A program made the position numbers and the translations under genes. 52,651 bases of DNA from a virus, in IMG/VR virus record IMGVR_UViG_3300025508_000025, positions 1-52,651 of that record. One strand, given 5' to 3'. A model generated the notes under the pieces. It searched no databases and was not told the DNA's origin. It worked only from the letters and a program-made list of their open reading frames with translations. Shown piece by piece: positions 7,300 to 16,519 of this stretch. Positions within the stretch are counted from its first letter, which is position 1, and each line of letters starts with the position of its first letter.

Positions 7300-9524
7300 C
7301 GTGTCTGTTTAGTCTTAATGTATTAAGTCAATATACTTATGAAGCTAATCAAGACTTATATCAACTACAAGCAAATGCTAACAACTTTAATGGTGAATTA
7401 GCCTACGAGGTAGTAGATGATGGTATTAGTCCTGCAATTGACCTTTCTTTTAATTTTACTTTTTATGGCAATACATTTAGCCAAGCGAGAATGGCAACAA
7501 ATGGATGTCTCCATTTTGGTTCTAGTGGTAGCTATTGTAATGACTATACTCCTGACCCTATCAATGGACAGCATACTTACACCATATATCCTTTCTGGAC
7601 AGACTTAATAAGAGACAACGATTCTCGCATGAAGTCTTGGGGTGACTCAAGCAAGATGATTTTTGGATGGTACGACATGAGGGAGTACAACAGAGCATCA
7701 GACAACAGCTTCGAAATAATACTGTGGAACAACAACTCTTTTGACATACGCTATGGTGCATTAGATATAATTAATCACGATGTACTAATAGGTGAGATAG
7801 GTTCTAAAAAAGAAAATTCTTACACTTATTATTATCACGATGAATGTAATACTGGCACAACTAATGGTTCTAGTTGCTATAACTACGACTGGAATAACTC
7901 TGATAAAAACACTAACCTAGAAAATGGCGGTTCTTTATATGGGTCAGGCAGTGGCAATGGTGTTGATTGTAGCAATGCACTAAATGATCCTAGTTGTTCA
8001 GGTTATGCAGATGCATATCAAACTCAACAATGTAATATCACTGATCTTTATAGTCAGTCATGTCCTAACTATTGGGATGCTTATGATGATCAACAATGTG
8101 CTGATGATCCACAATATGCTCCATTTTGCCAAGGTTATAGACAAGAAGAGTCTGTAGCTTTTTTTGATGATGAGCAAGTTGATTATGGTTTTATAGATGA
8201 GCAAGACCAATTTGCTACTGGTATATTTACTGAAGAACATCATGATGATAACCAAGGCTTTGAAGATCAATTTACAGTCATTGAAATATTTGAAGATGAA
8301 ATGTTTCCACCCTTTGAAGATTTTGGAGACAACCCCAATGATTATTTTGCAGAACCAGTAACAGAAGATATTGTTATATTTTATGAGCCTGATCCTTTAC
8401 CTTTTATAGATGAATTTGGACCACATCATGAAGATAACTTTCAACACCAAGATGAAATTCTGTTAGATGAGTTTTTGTTTCAAGAAACATTTTTAGTAGA
8501 AGATTACAGTGAACCTGAAACATTTATTGAATTTAATAACATAGATGAATTAGAAGAATGGTTTGAAGAAGAAACCAATGAACGATTTGAAGAAAGACCA
8601 GAAGAAGAGTTTGTTTTAGAAGATGAACCTGAAGAAGAATTTTTGGAAGAAATATTTGAAGAAGAAGCTGTAGAAGAAATCTTTGAAGAAATAGAAGAAC
8701 GCCAAGAAATTATGGAAGAAGAAAGAATTGCCGAAAGAGAAGAAGAAGCTAGAGAAGAAACATTAGAAGAAGTTACTGAAGAATTTGCAGCAGTAGAATC
8801 TGATACTCCTACAGGCAAAAATAGATTAATGACTGTAGCTCTTAATGTAGTCAGAGCAGGAGTACAAACAGCATCTAACAGTTACTCACAGGCTTCTGGT
8901 GGCTCTCAATCAAATAGTACATCTAGTTACTCATCTTCAGGAAATACATCAACAAGAAGCTCTACAGCATCTAGTGGTGGTATAAGCACTTCTAGCAGTC
9001 CTAGTGCATCAGATCAGTTTGCAAGTGCAACACAACAAACAAACCAAGTTTTATCTTTGGGAAGTGATGTAGGAAGTTCTAGTAATATGTCTATGTCTAT
9101 AACTCCTTTGCCTACATTTGATAATGCAGCTTCTATGGTTGTAGCTGATGTGCAAGTGCAAAATGTACAGGGAGAAATTGATACAGCATCTTCTGGAACA
9201 ATGACAGCATCAGAAGCTGATCAAATAGCAGATAAAATTATTGCTGCAAATATAGAAGCACAGCAAGAAGAAATTGAAGAAGAACAACAAGAAACAGGTA
9301 AGTACGGAGATGAATCTAAACTTATAGCATTAATAGGTTATGTTCCTGATTTTAATAACTACTCACAAACAAGCGTACCTGATGCACCGACTTGGTATAG
9401 TAGCTCTGATATATATACTTCTGCTACACTAGATGATAATACCAGTGCTTTTTATGGACTGGTAAATAGTAATTTAACAGGTTTGAGTCAGATGATAAAT
9501 GACCAACCTAATATGTGGAGATAA
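7269..9524 (+). CDS. Large secreted protein: nidogen-like head, acidic coiled stalk, Ser-rich region
   Basis: The product has 751 residues. Residues 1-20 are a signal peptide (RVLFYAIACLFSLNVLSQ). Residues about 25-200 resemble nidogen-like (NIDO) extracellular domains: ISFNFTFYG-type start, MATNGCLHFGS, IYPFWTDL and IILWNNNSFDIRYG. A Cys-rich repeat follows (CSGYADAYQTQQC, CPNYWDAYDDQQC) to about residue 290. Residues about 295-510 are extremely rich in Glu/Asp with EEE-F/I spacing, probably a long acidic helix. A Ser/Gly-rich linker and a final domain follow. I recall similar genes in marine phages but no proven role. With the upstream secreted gene it could form an envelope or adhesion complex. 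Confidence 0.75.
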   Translation: MQKRVLFYAIACLFSLNVLSQYTYEANQDLYQLQANANNFNGELAYEVVDDGISPAIDLSFNFTFYGNTFSQARMATNGCLHFGSSGSYCNDYTPDPINGQHTYTIYPFWTDLIRDNDSRMKSWGDSSKMIFGWYDMREYNRASDNSFEIILWNNNSFDIRYGALDIINHDVLIGEIGSKKENSYTYYYHDECNTGTTNGSSCYNYDWNNSDKNTNLENGGSLYGSGSGNGVDCSNALNDPSCSGYADAYQTQQCNITDLYSQSCPNYWDAYDDQQCADDPQYAPFCQGYRQEESVAFFDDEQVDYGFIDEQDQFATGIFTEEHHDDNQGFEDQFTVIEIFEDEMFPPFEDFGDNPNDYFAEPVTEDIVIFYEPDPLPFIDEFGPHHEDNFQHQDEILLDEFLFQETFLVEDYSEPETFIEFNNIDELEEWFEEETNERFEERPEEEFVLEDEPEEEFLEEIFEEEAVEEIFEEIEERQEIMEEERIAEREEEAREETLEEVTEEFAAVESDTPTGKNRLMTVALNVVRAGVQTASNSYSQASGGSQSNSTSSYSSSGNTSTRSSTASSGGISTSSSPSASDQFASATQQTNQVLSLGSDVGSSSNMSMSITPLPTFDNAASMVVADVQVQNVQGEIDTASSGTMTASEADQIADKIIAANIEAQQEEIEEEQQETGKYGDESKLIALIGYVPDFNNYSQTSVPDAPTWYSSSDIYTSATLDDNTSAFYGLVNSNLTGLSQMINDQPNMWR

Positions 9525-9526
9525 TC

Positions 9527-9874
9527 ATGAATTGGTTTGAAAATAAAACAACACAACTTATTGCTCTTGCTGGAATAGTTACTACTCTTGCTGGATTTGG
9601 TTATACAGGAGCAACTTATGTCAATAGAATTGATAATCTTGAAGCTCAAATAGGTGGCATAGGTGATACCGAATCAGCTCAACAACTTATTGAAGAACGC
9701 TTTGCATCTATAGAAACATCGGTTAAGTTTTTAGAAAAAGAAATAGATAGTGTAGAAGTGCCTGATGTAACAGAAATTAAAACAGATATAGCTACTATCA
9801 AAGCTGACCTACAAGGTTTAGACAAAGCAATTAACAAATTAGAAAATAAGGATGACAATCCTTTAAACGGATAA
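9527..9874 (+). CDS. Membrane-anchored coiled-coil protein, possible lysis accessory
   Basis: The ATG at 9527 is chosen because GGAGAT lies 3-4 bp upstream; a GTG at 9515 inside the previous gene is less likely. The product has 115 residues with one N-terminal membrane segment (LIALAGIVTTLAGFGYTGATYV, about 11-32) and a long coiled coil (IDNLEAQIGG..IETSVKFLEKEI..). It sits directly before the holin and endolysin genes, so a holin-like, spanin-like or lysis-control role is likely from context but not proved. Confidence 0.65.
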   Translation: MNWFENKTTQLIALAGIVTTLAGFGYTGATYVNRIDNLEAQIGGIGDTESAQQLIEERFASIETSVKFLEKEIDSVEVPDVTEIKTDIATIKADLQGLDKAINKLENKDDNPLNG

Positions 9875-9878
9875 TCAT

Positions 9879-10358
9879 ATGAAATTTAGTTTAATTAAAA
9901 ATGTTGTAGGTGCTTTAGCTCCTACACTTGGTTCAGCTTTAGGCGGACCACTAGGCGGTCAAGCAGCATCTGTTATAGCTGGTGTACTTGGATGTCAATC
10001 AGACCCAAAATCTATCAATAAAGCTATTCAATCAGCTACTCCAGAACAAATGCTAGAGCTTAAAAAAGCAGAACAAAGTTTTGAATTGCAAATGAAAGAG
10101 CTTGAAGTAGATGTGTTTAAGTTAGAAGTAGCAGATAAACAAGATGCTAGAGGTAAGTTTAGTAAAGATTGGACAGCTAGAATTATGGGTATTGCTGTTG
10201 TTGGTGGGTTTATGGGTTATATATTTTTAGTTACTTTACAGCCACCAGAACAAAACTCTGAAGCTCTTATTAACTTAGTCTTAGGTTACTTAGGAGGTTT
10301 GGCAAGTGCTGTTATCTCTTTTTATTTTGGTGCTTCAAATACACCTGATAAAGACTAA
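9879..10358 (+). CDS. Holin, 3TM (GTA-type) family
   Basis: The product has 159 residues. The start is hydrophobic, Gly/Ala-rich (VGALAPTLGSALGGPLGGQAA), the middle a charged helix (QMLELKKAEQSFELQMKELEVD), and the end carries two membrane segments (ARIMGIAVVGGFMGYIFLV and LINLVLGYLGGLASAVISFYFG). This arrangement matches 3TM holins of gene-transfer agents and marine phages. It would form the inner-membrane lesion that lets the endolysin out. Its stop overlaps the endolysin start (TAATG). Confidence 0.85.
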   Translation: MKFSLIKNVVGALAPTLGSALGGPLGGQAASVIAGVLGCQSDPKSINKAIQSATPEQMLELKKAEQSFELQMKELEVDVFKLEVADKQDARGKFSKDWTARIMGIAVVGGFMGYIFLVTLQPPEQNSEALINLVLGYLGGLASAVISFYFGASNTPDKD

Positions 10359-10801
10359 TGAATATATCACAAGAAGGAATATCGCTTATAAAAAAGTTTG
10401 AAGGCTGTGAGCTAGAGGCATACTACGATGCTGTAAATGTATTAACGATAGCTTATGGAAGAACTAAATTAGTAAAGGCTGGTGATACTTGCACACAAGA
10501 ACAAGCTGATGCTTGGCTAGAAGAAGAGTTACACGAATATGGTGGATATGTAAATGATGCAGTAAAGGTTGACTTAACACAAAATCAATTTGACTCTCTT
10601 ACATCTTGGACATACAACTTAGGTCCTAGCAATCTTAATAGCAGCACTATGCTAGTTAAAATTAATGAAAAAGATTGGGATGAAGTGCCTAATCAGATAA
10701 AGCGTTGGAATAAAGCAGGTGGCAAAGTATTAGAAGGTCTTGTTAGAAGAAGAGAAGCTGAAGCTCTTTTATTTCAAGGAAAAGATTGGAGTAAAATCTA
10801 A
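10358..10801 (+). CDS. Endolysin, GH24 lysozyme
   Basis: The product has 147 residues, typical of lambdoid/T4-type lysozymes. The catalytic triad fits exactly: E15 (KKFEGCE), D24 (YYDAV) and T30 (VLTIAYG), i.e. E-x8-D-x5-T. The late motifs WTYNLGPSNLNSSTMLVKIN and GLVRRREAEALLF are also diagnostic. It cuts the N-acetylmuramic acid to N-acetylglucosamine bond of peptidoglycan. No signal peptide is visible, so release depends on the holin just upstream. Confidence 0.95.
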   Translation: MNISQEGISLIKKFEGCELEAYYDAVNVLTIAYGRTKLVKAGDTCTQEQADAWLEEELHEYGGYVNDAVKVDLTQNQFDSLTSWTYNLGPSNLNSSTMLVKINEKDWDEVPNQIKRWNKAGGKVLEGLVRRREAEALLFQGKDWSKI

Positions 10802-12666
10802 TGCCATTAGTTAAGTATATTTTTAGACCTGGAATTAACAAAGAAGGTACTAACTATAGTAATGAGTATGGCTGGTTTGATGCAGACAAAGTAAGGTTTC
10901 GCAAAGGCAAACCTGAAAGAATTGGCGGTTGGGATAAGTTTACTTCAGGAAGTTTTATTGGAACTTGTAGAAAACTCTATCCATACAAAGCCATTGATGG
11001 AGATCAATTTATAATATTAGGCACTCATCAAAAACTATATGTTCTTAATGGAGATGTGTACTACGATATAAATCCTATTAGAGCTACATCTACCAATGGA
11101 GTAGTATTTGCTGCAACAGATGGCTCATCTATTATTACAGCTACAGATAATGATCATGGAGCAGTAGAAGGAGATTTTGTTACTTTTGCACAAGCAGTCA
11201 GCTTAGGTGGATTAATTACTGCTGAAGTTTTAAATCAAGAATATCAAATAGTAACTGTTCCTACTGCAAACACATATACATTTGTAGCCAAAGATACTGA
11301 TGGAGCAACTGTCACAGCAAATTCTAGTGATACTGGTAATGGTGGCTCAGGAATAGATGGTGTATATCAAATTAACTCAGGACTAGATGTCTATGTTAGA
11401 ACTACTGGTTGGGGTGTAAATCCTTGGGGTAATGGAACATGGGGTGCTAAAGCAGATTTATCTTTAACTAATCAATTAAGAACATGGTCTATAGATAATT
11501 TTGGTGATGATACTCTTGCTGCACCTAGAGGTGGACCAATATATTTTTGGGATGAATCAACAGGTTTAAGCACTAGAGCTACTTTATTATCAGCAGAATC
11601 AGGTGCAAGTGATGTGCCAACTAATGTTATACAAGTAATGACTTCTGATGTAGACAAACACTGCATTGCATTTGGTTGTAACCCAATAGGTACAACTGCT
11701 ATAGACCCACTGTTAGTAAGATTTTCTGATAGAGAAAGTGCAGTAGATTGGACACCTACAGCAACGAATCAAGCTGGTGGCGTACAACTTTCACAAGGTT
11801 CTGAAATTATTGGAGCACTTAGAACAAGACAAGAAATACTTATATGGACTGATGTAGGCATAGTGTCTATGCGTTTTGTAGGAGAACCATTTATATTTTC
11901 ATTCACAGAAGTAGCAGAAGGGCAGTCTCTTATAGCACCTAATGCAGCAGTAAGTGCTAACAACAGAGTTTACTTTATGGACACTGGTGGATTTTATGTT
12001 TACTCAGGTTCTGCTGAAAAATTACCATGCACAGTTTTAGACTATGTATTATCTGATTTAAATTTAAGTCAATCATTTAAGATATTTGCTGCTGTTAATA
12101 ATATTGCTAATGAGGTTATGTGGTTTTATCCATCAGGCACTAATACAGAAATAGACAAATATGTTTTGTATAACTATTTAGAAAATGTTTGGAGCATTGG
12201 AACTACAGATGATGGCTTTACTAGAACAGCTTGGGATGAAGCATCAATATTAGAATACCCTATAGCTGCAAGTAAAAATGATTCAAGCAATTTAAATTAT
12301 GTTTACAATCATGAGAAAGGTCATGGCAATGATGGCAGTAACTTTACAGCATACATAGAGTCAAGTGATTTTGACTTAGAGCCAGATGGAGATAAGTTTA
12401 CTTTTATATCTAAGTTAATACCTGATATACAATTTAGAGATCAACAATCAACAAGCGACAGCGTTACTTTTACTATTTCAGGTAGAGATTATCCATTACA
12501 AGATTTAACTACTTTGCAAACTATTAATGTTACTCCTAATTCTACATTTGAAAATACACGAGCTAGGAGCAGACAAGCTGCATTAAAAATATCTAACTCG
12601 TCTAGTGACTATGGATGGAGAGCAGGTGATCTTAGATTAGACATTAGACCAGATGGTAAAAGATAA
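10801..12666 (+). CDS. Head-tail / DNA-stabilisation structural protein (P22 gp10-like)
   Basis: The product has 621 residues and is beta-rich. The opening LVKYIFRPGINKEGTNYSNEYGWFDADKVRFRKG..ERIGGW is a signature I recognise in many short-tailed phages, where the protein is called a head-completion or tail structural protein of P22 gp10 type. Later stretches (RTRQEILIWTDVGIVSMRFVGEPFIFSF; NNRVYFMDTGGFYVY) fit a beta-propeller-like structure. It starts the tail/ejection gene block after lysis. The precise position in the particle is inference. Confidence 0.75.
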   Translation: MPLVKYIFRPGINKEGTNYSNEYGWFDADKVRFRKGKPERIGGWDKFTSGSFIGTCRKLYPYKAIDGDQFIILGTHQKLYVLNGDVYYDINPIRATSTNGVVFAATDGSSIITATDNDHGAVEGDFVTFAQAVSLGGLITAEVLNQEYQIVTVPTANTYTFVAKDTDGATVTANSSDTGNGGSGIDGVYQINSGLDVYVRTTGWGVNPWGNGTWGAKADLSLTNQLRTWSIDNFGDDTLAAPRGGPIYFWDESTGLSTRATLLSAESGASDVPTNVIQVMTSDVDKHCIAFGCNPIGTTAIDPLLVRFSDRESAVDWTPTATNQAGGVQLSQGSEIIGALRTRQEILIWTDVGIVSMRFVGEPFIFSFTEVAEGQSLIAPNAAVSANNRVYFMDTGGFYVYSGSAEKLPCTVLDYVLSDLNLSQSFKIFAAVNNIANEVMWFYPSGTNTEIDKYVLYNYLENVWSIGTTDDGFTRTAWDEASILEYPIAASKNDSSNLNYVYNHEKGHGNDGSNFTAYIESSDFDLEPDGDKFTFISKLIPDIQFRDQQSTSDSVTFTISGRDYPLQDLTTLQTINVTPNSTFENTRARSRQAALKISNSSSDYGWRAGDLRLDIRPDGKR

Positions 12667-12869
12667 TGGCTGATATCAAAACGATAGCACTACCATTACC
12701 AAACCAAGAGTTTGATAGAAACAATGAAGCTGTAACACGCAGATTGATAGAACAAGCAATACAAGAAATTAATACTAAAATTACTTTATTGGATAGAATG
12801 AAGTCTACTACTATAAGCAAGGCTTCTAAACGACATCAATTTTTACTTATGGGAATGAAACATGGCTGA
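12666..12869 (+). CDS. Small virion-associated protein
   Basis: The product has 67 residues. It starts MADIKTIALPLPNQEFDRNNEAVTRRLIEQAIQEINTKI, a pattern often seen in short proteins encoded between head-tail and tail genes of marine phages. It is mostly helical with no membrane segment. Its end overlaps the next gene by 8 bp. Function unknown; a structural or assembly role is inferred from position. Confidence 0.6.
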   Translation: MADIKTIALPLPNQEFDRNNEAVTRRLIEQAIQEINTKITLLDRMKSTTISKASKRHQFLLMGMKHG

Positions 12870-13200
12870 TAATCTTAAAGTATTAGGACAGTTAGACCCA
12901 GCAGCTACCACAACTACTGTGCTATACACAGTGCCAAACATGACACAAACAACAGTTAGTTCTATTGTTGCAGCAAATCGCACAGGTTCTGCTATTACTT
13001 TTAGATTAAGTGTTCATGTAGGTGGAGCAGGTGCTGACGATAAACAGTATATATACTATGACAAATCAGTAGCAGCAAATGATTCCCTAGCAATAGTTTT
13101 AGGTATAACATTAAATCAAACCGATGTTATCAAAGTTTACACAAGTGCAGTTGACATGAGTTTTAATATGTTTGGCTGTGAGACTACGGAAGAAAGATAA
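12862..13200 (+). CDS. Small beta-rich virion protein
   Basis: The product has 112 residues. VLGQLDPAATTTTVLYTVP then VSSIVAANRTGSAITFRLSVH and an AANDSLAIVLGITL segment suggest a compact beta sandwich, as in small tail-attachment or decoration proteins. It shares character with the product at 133..498. Its stop overlaps the ATG of the LysM gene (TAATG). Confidence 0.65.
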   Translation: MADNLKVLGQLDPAATTTTVLYTVPNMTQTTVSSIVAANRTGSAITFRLSVHVGGAGADDKQYIYYDKSVAANDSLAIVLGITLNQTDVIKVYTSAVDMSFNMFGCETTEER

Positions 13201-16043
13201 TGCAATACAAAATTAAAAAAGGAGATACTCTTAGTTCTATATCTAGAAACTTAGGTATATCTGTTAAAGATTTAGCTTCAGCCAATAAAATTAAAGATAT
13301 TAATAAAATACAAGCTGGTGCAAGTTTAACTATTCCTCAACCTAAAAAGAAAAAATCTTCTGCTGTAGAAAAAGTTATACCTCAAGCAAAAAAAGAAATT
13401 AAATCAAAACAAAAATCTAAAGTAAAAAAGAAAAAAGAATCTATATTACCAATTAATGTAAGACAATTTTTTAATCCTAATCAAGATAGAACAGAAGAAG
13501 ATTTATCATCAGTAGAACTAGCAGCATTAAAACAAGTTATTGCTAATAGTCAAACACCAGAAAGAATTGCAGAAAAAAAAGCTCAAGGAATAGACCCTAA
13601 TATTATTGAATACAAAGATTATGCAACAACATCTGAAGGTAGCCAATATACAGATGTTGATAGCACAAATAATATGTCTGCATTAGATTTAGCAAGTAAA
13701 ATGCAAAATCCTAATTACAATTTAAAAACTTTTTTAGGACAAGCTACAGCTATTCCTAAAGAAGGTGGTGGTTATCGTGTTGTAGATACTTTTGATTTTA
13801 AACCTAAAACACAAGCAACAGGATTAAAAAAATTATCACAATATGTAGGAAGTATTGATGATGTTGGTTTAAATGCATATGGACAATTTAGAAATTTTAT
13901 GGGTTATTACGGACCTCAAGAAGGAACAGGAAAAGGTGGAAAAAGTAATATAAATCTTTCAGCTCAAGGCGGACAAACAAGATATAATTTTAATCAAGGT
14001 GGAAAAATGGATATAAAACAACAAACACAAAATGTAGCCAATCAAGGTCGCTATGGCGATTCTATGCTTCTTCATGTAAATCCTGCAGAAGTTAAAGGCT
14101 TGGCACAAGCAATGCCTATTACAGTGAATCCAGAAACAGGACAGCCTGAAGCCTTCTTACCATTTCTTGCACCAATTTTAGGCAGTATGGGTATGAGTGC
14201 ATTAGCAGGAACAGGCGTTGGAGCAACGCTTGGATTAGCTGGATTAAGTGCTCCCTTATTGTCAGGCATAGGAGCAGGTCTAGCTACATATGCACAAACA
14301 GGTGGCTCTGGTTCTAAAGCATTAATGTCTGCTTTTACAGGATATGGTGCAGGTAAAGCAGCAGAATTAGCAGGTGGAGCTGCAGCAAGTAATACAGCAA
14401 TAGATACAGCTACCACAGGTTTAAGACCAGAATTAACTGCTAATTTAGCTACAGACCCTACTATGTTAGCAAACCCAAATTTAATGGGTCCATTACCACA
14501 AGGCGTTTCACCTGAATTAAGCAATATAGGAAAAACAACTTTAGAAAATCAAATGGCTGGTTTGCAACCTGGTATTGATCAAATAGGTGCAAATGCTGCA
14601 GATGCATTTTATGCTGGTGATCCAACTATGTCTGAAAGTTTAAGAGGAGCATTTCAAGAAGGACCTGCAGCAGGTTTTGGAAACTTAGCACAAGGAGCAA
14701 GTTCTTTTGGAGCATATGCTCCAATGGCAGTAGGCTTGGGTGGTAGAGGTATTATGGATTCACAAGATTTATATGAACAACAAATGCGTGACATGGAAAT
14801 GGATGAAGAGCAACGCAAAAGAGATATGTATGCAAACAATCCTGAAGTACAGTTGTATTCGGCATCAGGTGGTATAACACAATTTCAAAGAGGTGGTGAT
14901 ACTGATGACTATAGTTCTGAATCAGGCAAACAAGTATTTGCACCAGCTAAACAACAGTATGCAGTTAATCCTGATTTTATGGCAGGATTTGCACCTGAAA
15001 CAATGTACTTTAGACCTGATACTGTTAATGCTCCATCAAGTAGTACAAGAGGTGGATCACGCCCAACACTAGGAGCAGATACTTATACAGGAACTAAAGG
15101 TGGTTACGACTACGAAGGCACAGTTGATGCAGATGGGAATTACACTGCAGGAACAGCACAAGGCGTTCAGTTTGCACCTCAGACATCTATAGACCCATAT
15201 GCAGCATTTACAGGTTCTGCACCTCAAGGTTTAGTTCAGTCTGCCTACAATCCTTATCCAGTACAACCAATGAGTATGTCTCCAATAGATGATACTAAAG
15301 ATACTTCTGATTATGGTGGAATAGACGGAGATTTTTATGCAGGAAATCCTGATTTTGATTTTTCTTTGTATGATGCAACAGATTCTGCTGGTAATCCTTT
15401 AACTGGTTCTCCTTATGGTGCATATGATCCACAAGCTGTAGCTGATGTAAGAAATCAATACAGTGATTACTTCTTTGACTACGATGATATTCAAGACTTC
15501 TATAGAGATGAAATGTCAGACATTGGAAGAAATGGTGGTGGAGATACAAATATGCCTAACAAAGGTTTAGAAGCATTAAATAAAGTAGCACCAGAAGTAG
15601 TAGATAAAATGGGTTATCAAGAAGGTGGGCAAACAGACCCTTTGATACAAGAAGTAACTATGTTTATTTTAGGCGAATCTGATAATGAAGAAATAGTAAA
15701 TCAATTTGTTGATAAGTATGGAGTAGAAGCATTTACTCAGCTTAGAGAACAAATTCTTCAGTCACTTGTGCCTAATGCTCAAACATCAGGATTAATAGAA
15801 GGCGTAGGTAATGGTGGTATGGATGACGATATTATGGGAACAATAGGCAATCAAGAAAAAATTGCTGTATCTCAAGATGAGTTTATTGTACCTGCTGATG
15901 TAGTTTCAATGTTAGGTGATGGCAGTTCAGATGCTGGTTCTAAAGAACTTTATGACATGATGGATAGAGTAAGACAAGAAAAAACTGGCACAACTAAACA
16001 AGCACCTAAACTAGCTAATGCTGGAGGAATGTTACCAGCATGA
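13200..16043 (+). CDS. Large virion protein with N-terminal LysM domain
   Basis: The product has 947 residues. Residues 1-50 (YKIKKGDTLSSISRNLGISVKDLA..IQAGASLTIPQP) are a full LysM peptidoglycan-binding domain. A Lys-rich linker follows to about residue 85. Residues about 320-400 are Gly/Ala/Leu-rich and hydrophobic (LAGTGVGATLGLAGLSAPLLSGIGAGLA) and could insert into membrane. The C-terminal 65 residues (AVSQDEFIVPADVVSMLGDGSSDAG..LYDMMDRVR) form a module I know from many phage tail and ejection proteins. The whole suggests a protein that meets the cell wall during DNA entry. It precedes three other ejection-type genes. Confidence 0.8.
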   Translation: MQYKIKKGDTLSSISRNLGISVKDLASANKIKDINKIQAGASLTIPQPKKKKSSAVEKVIPQAKKEIKSKQKSKVKKKKESILPINVRQFFNPNQDRTEEDLSSVELAALKQVIANSQTPERIAEKKAQGIDPNIIEYKDYATTSEGSQYTDVDSTNNMSALDLASKMQNPNYNLKTFLGQATAIPKEGGGYRVVDTFDFKPKTQATGLKKLSQYVGSIDDVGLNAYGQFRNFMGYYGPQEGTGKGGKSNINLSAQGGQTRYNFNQGGKMDIKQQTQNVANQGRYGDSMLLHVNPAEVKGLAQAMPITVNPETGQPEAFLPFLAPILGSMGMSALAGTGVGATLGLAGLSAPLLSGIGAGLATYAQTGGSGSKALMSAFTGYGAGKAAELAGGAAASNTAIDTATTGLRPELTANLATDPTMLANPNLMGPLPQGVSPELSNIGKTTLENQMAGLQPGIDQIGANAADAFYAGDPTMSESLRGAFQEGPAAGFGNLAQGASSFGAYAPMAVGLGGRGIMDSQDLYEQQMRDMEMDEEQRKRDMYANNPEVQLYSASGGITQFQRGGDTDDYSSESGKQVFAPAKQQYAVNPDFMAGFAPETMYFRPDTVNAPSSSTRGGSRPTLGADTYTGTKGGYDYEGTVDADGNYTAGTAQGVQFAPQTSIDPYAAFTGSAPQGLVQSAYNPYPVQPMSMSPIDDTKDTSDYGGIDGDFYAGNPDFDFSLYDATDSAGNPLTGSPYGAYDPQAVADVRNQYSDYFFDYDDIQDFYRDEMSDIGRNGGGDTNMPNKGLEALNKVAPEVVDKMGYQEGGQTDPLIQEVTMFILGESDNEEIVNQFVDKYGVEAFTQLREQILQSLVPNAQTSGLIEGVGNGGMDDDIMGTIGNQEKIAVSQDEFIVPADVVSMLGDGSSDAGSKELYDMMDRVRQEKTGTTKQAPKLANAGGMLPA

Positions 16044-16519
16044 ATCAAGTAGCTCAAAAACTAGAAATAGAAGAATCTTTAGAACACGAAATTTCTTTAG
16101 TTCCTTTTGATAAAGTTCCTTTAATTTGGAAAAAAGTAGAAAAATATCTTAAAAAATCTGCTAATCGTTCAGGCGGAAGAACTAGAATTGAAGATATTTA
16201 TTATGAATTAATAAATAATAAAACAAATCTTTGGATTATTTTTGAAAAAAAAAGTGATGAAATTATTGGAGTTCAAATTACTCTTTTTAATACTTATCCT
16301 ACTGGTAAAAAAATGTTAAATCTAGAACATACTGCTGGTATTAATATGCAAGATTGGGTAGAAAAAGGCATTGATGTAATTACAAAATTTGCTAAAGATA
16401 CAGAATGCGAAGGCTTAGAAGGCATTGGTAGACATGGACAATGGAACTGGGTAAAAAATAAAAAAGGTTGGAAAAAACCTGCAACATTTTATGAATATAT
16501 ATTTGAGGAAAATAAATGA
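16040..16519 (+). CDS. GNAT-fold acyltransferase-like protein of the tail cluster
   Basis: The product has 159 residues. The layout (VPLIWKKVEKYLKKSANRSGGRTRIEDIYYELINNKTNLWIIFEKK then EIIGVQITLF, DWVEKGIDVITKFAKDTECEGLEGIGRHGQWNWVKNKKGWKK) matches short phage proteins related to GNAT N-acetyltransferases found between structural genes in podoviruses. The acetyl-CoA loop is poorly conserved to the eye, so it may be structural or chaperone-like rather than an enzyme. It overlaps both neighbours by 4 bp. Confidence 0.6.
   Translation: MNQVAQKLEIEESLEHEISLVPFDKVPLIWKKVEKYLKKSANRSGGRTRIEDIYYELINNKTNLWIIFEKKSDEIIGVQITLFNTYPTGKKMLNLEHTAGINMQDWVEKGIDVITKFAKDTECEGLEGIGRHGQWNWVKNKKGWKKPATFYEYIFEENK

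Noticed and set aside
8504-8818. 104-codon Ser-rich minus-strand frame
   Set aside because: Complement of the Glu-rich GAAGAA segment of the secreted protein; composition artefact.
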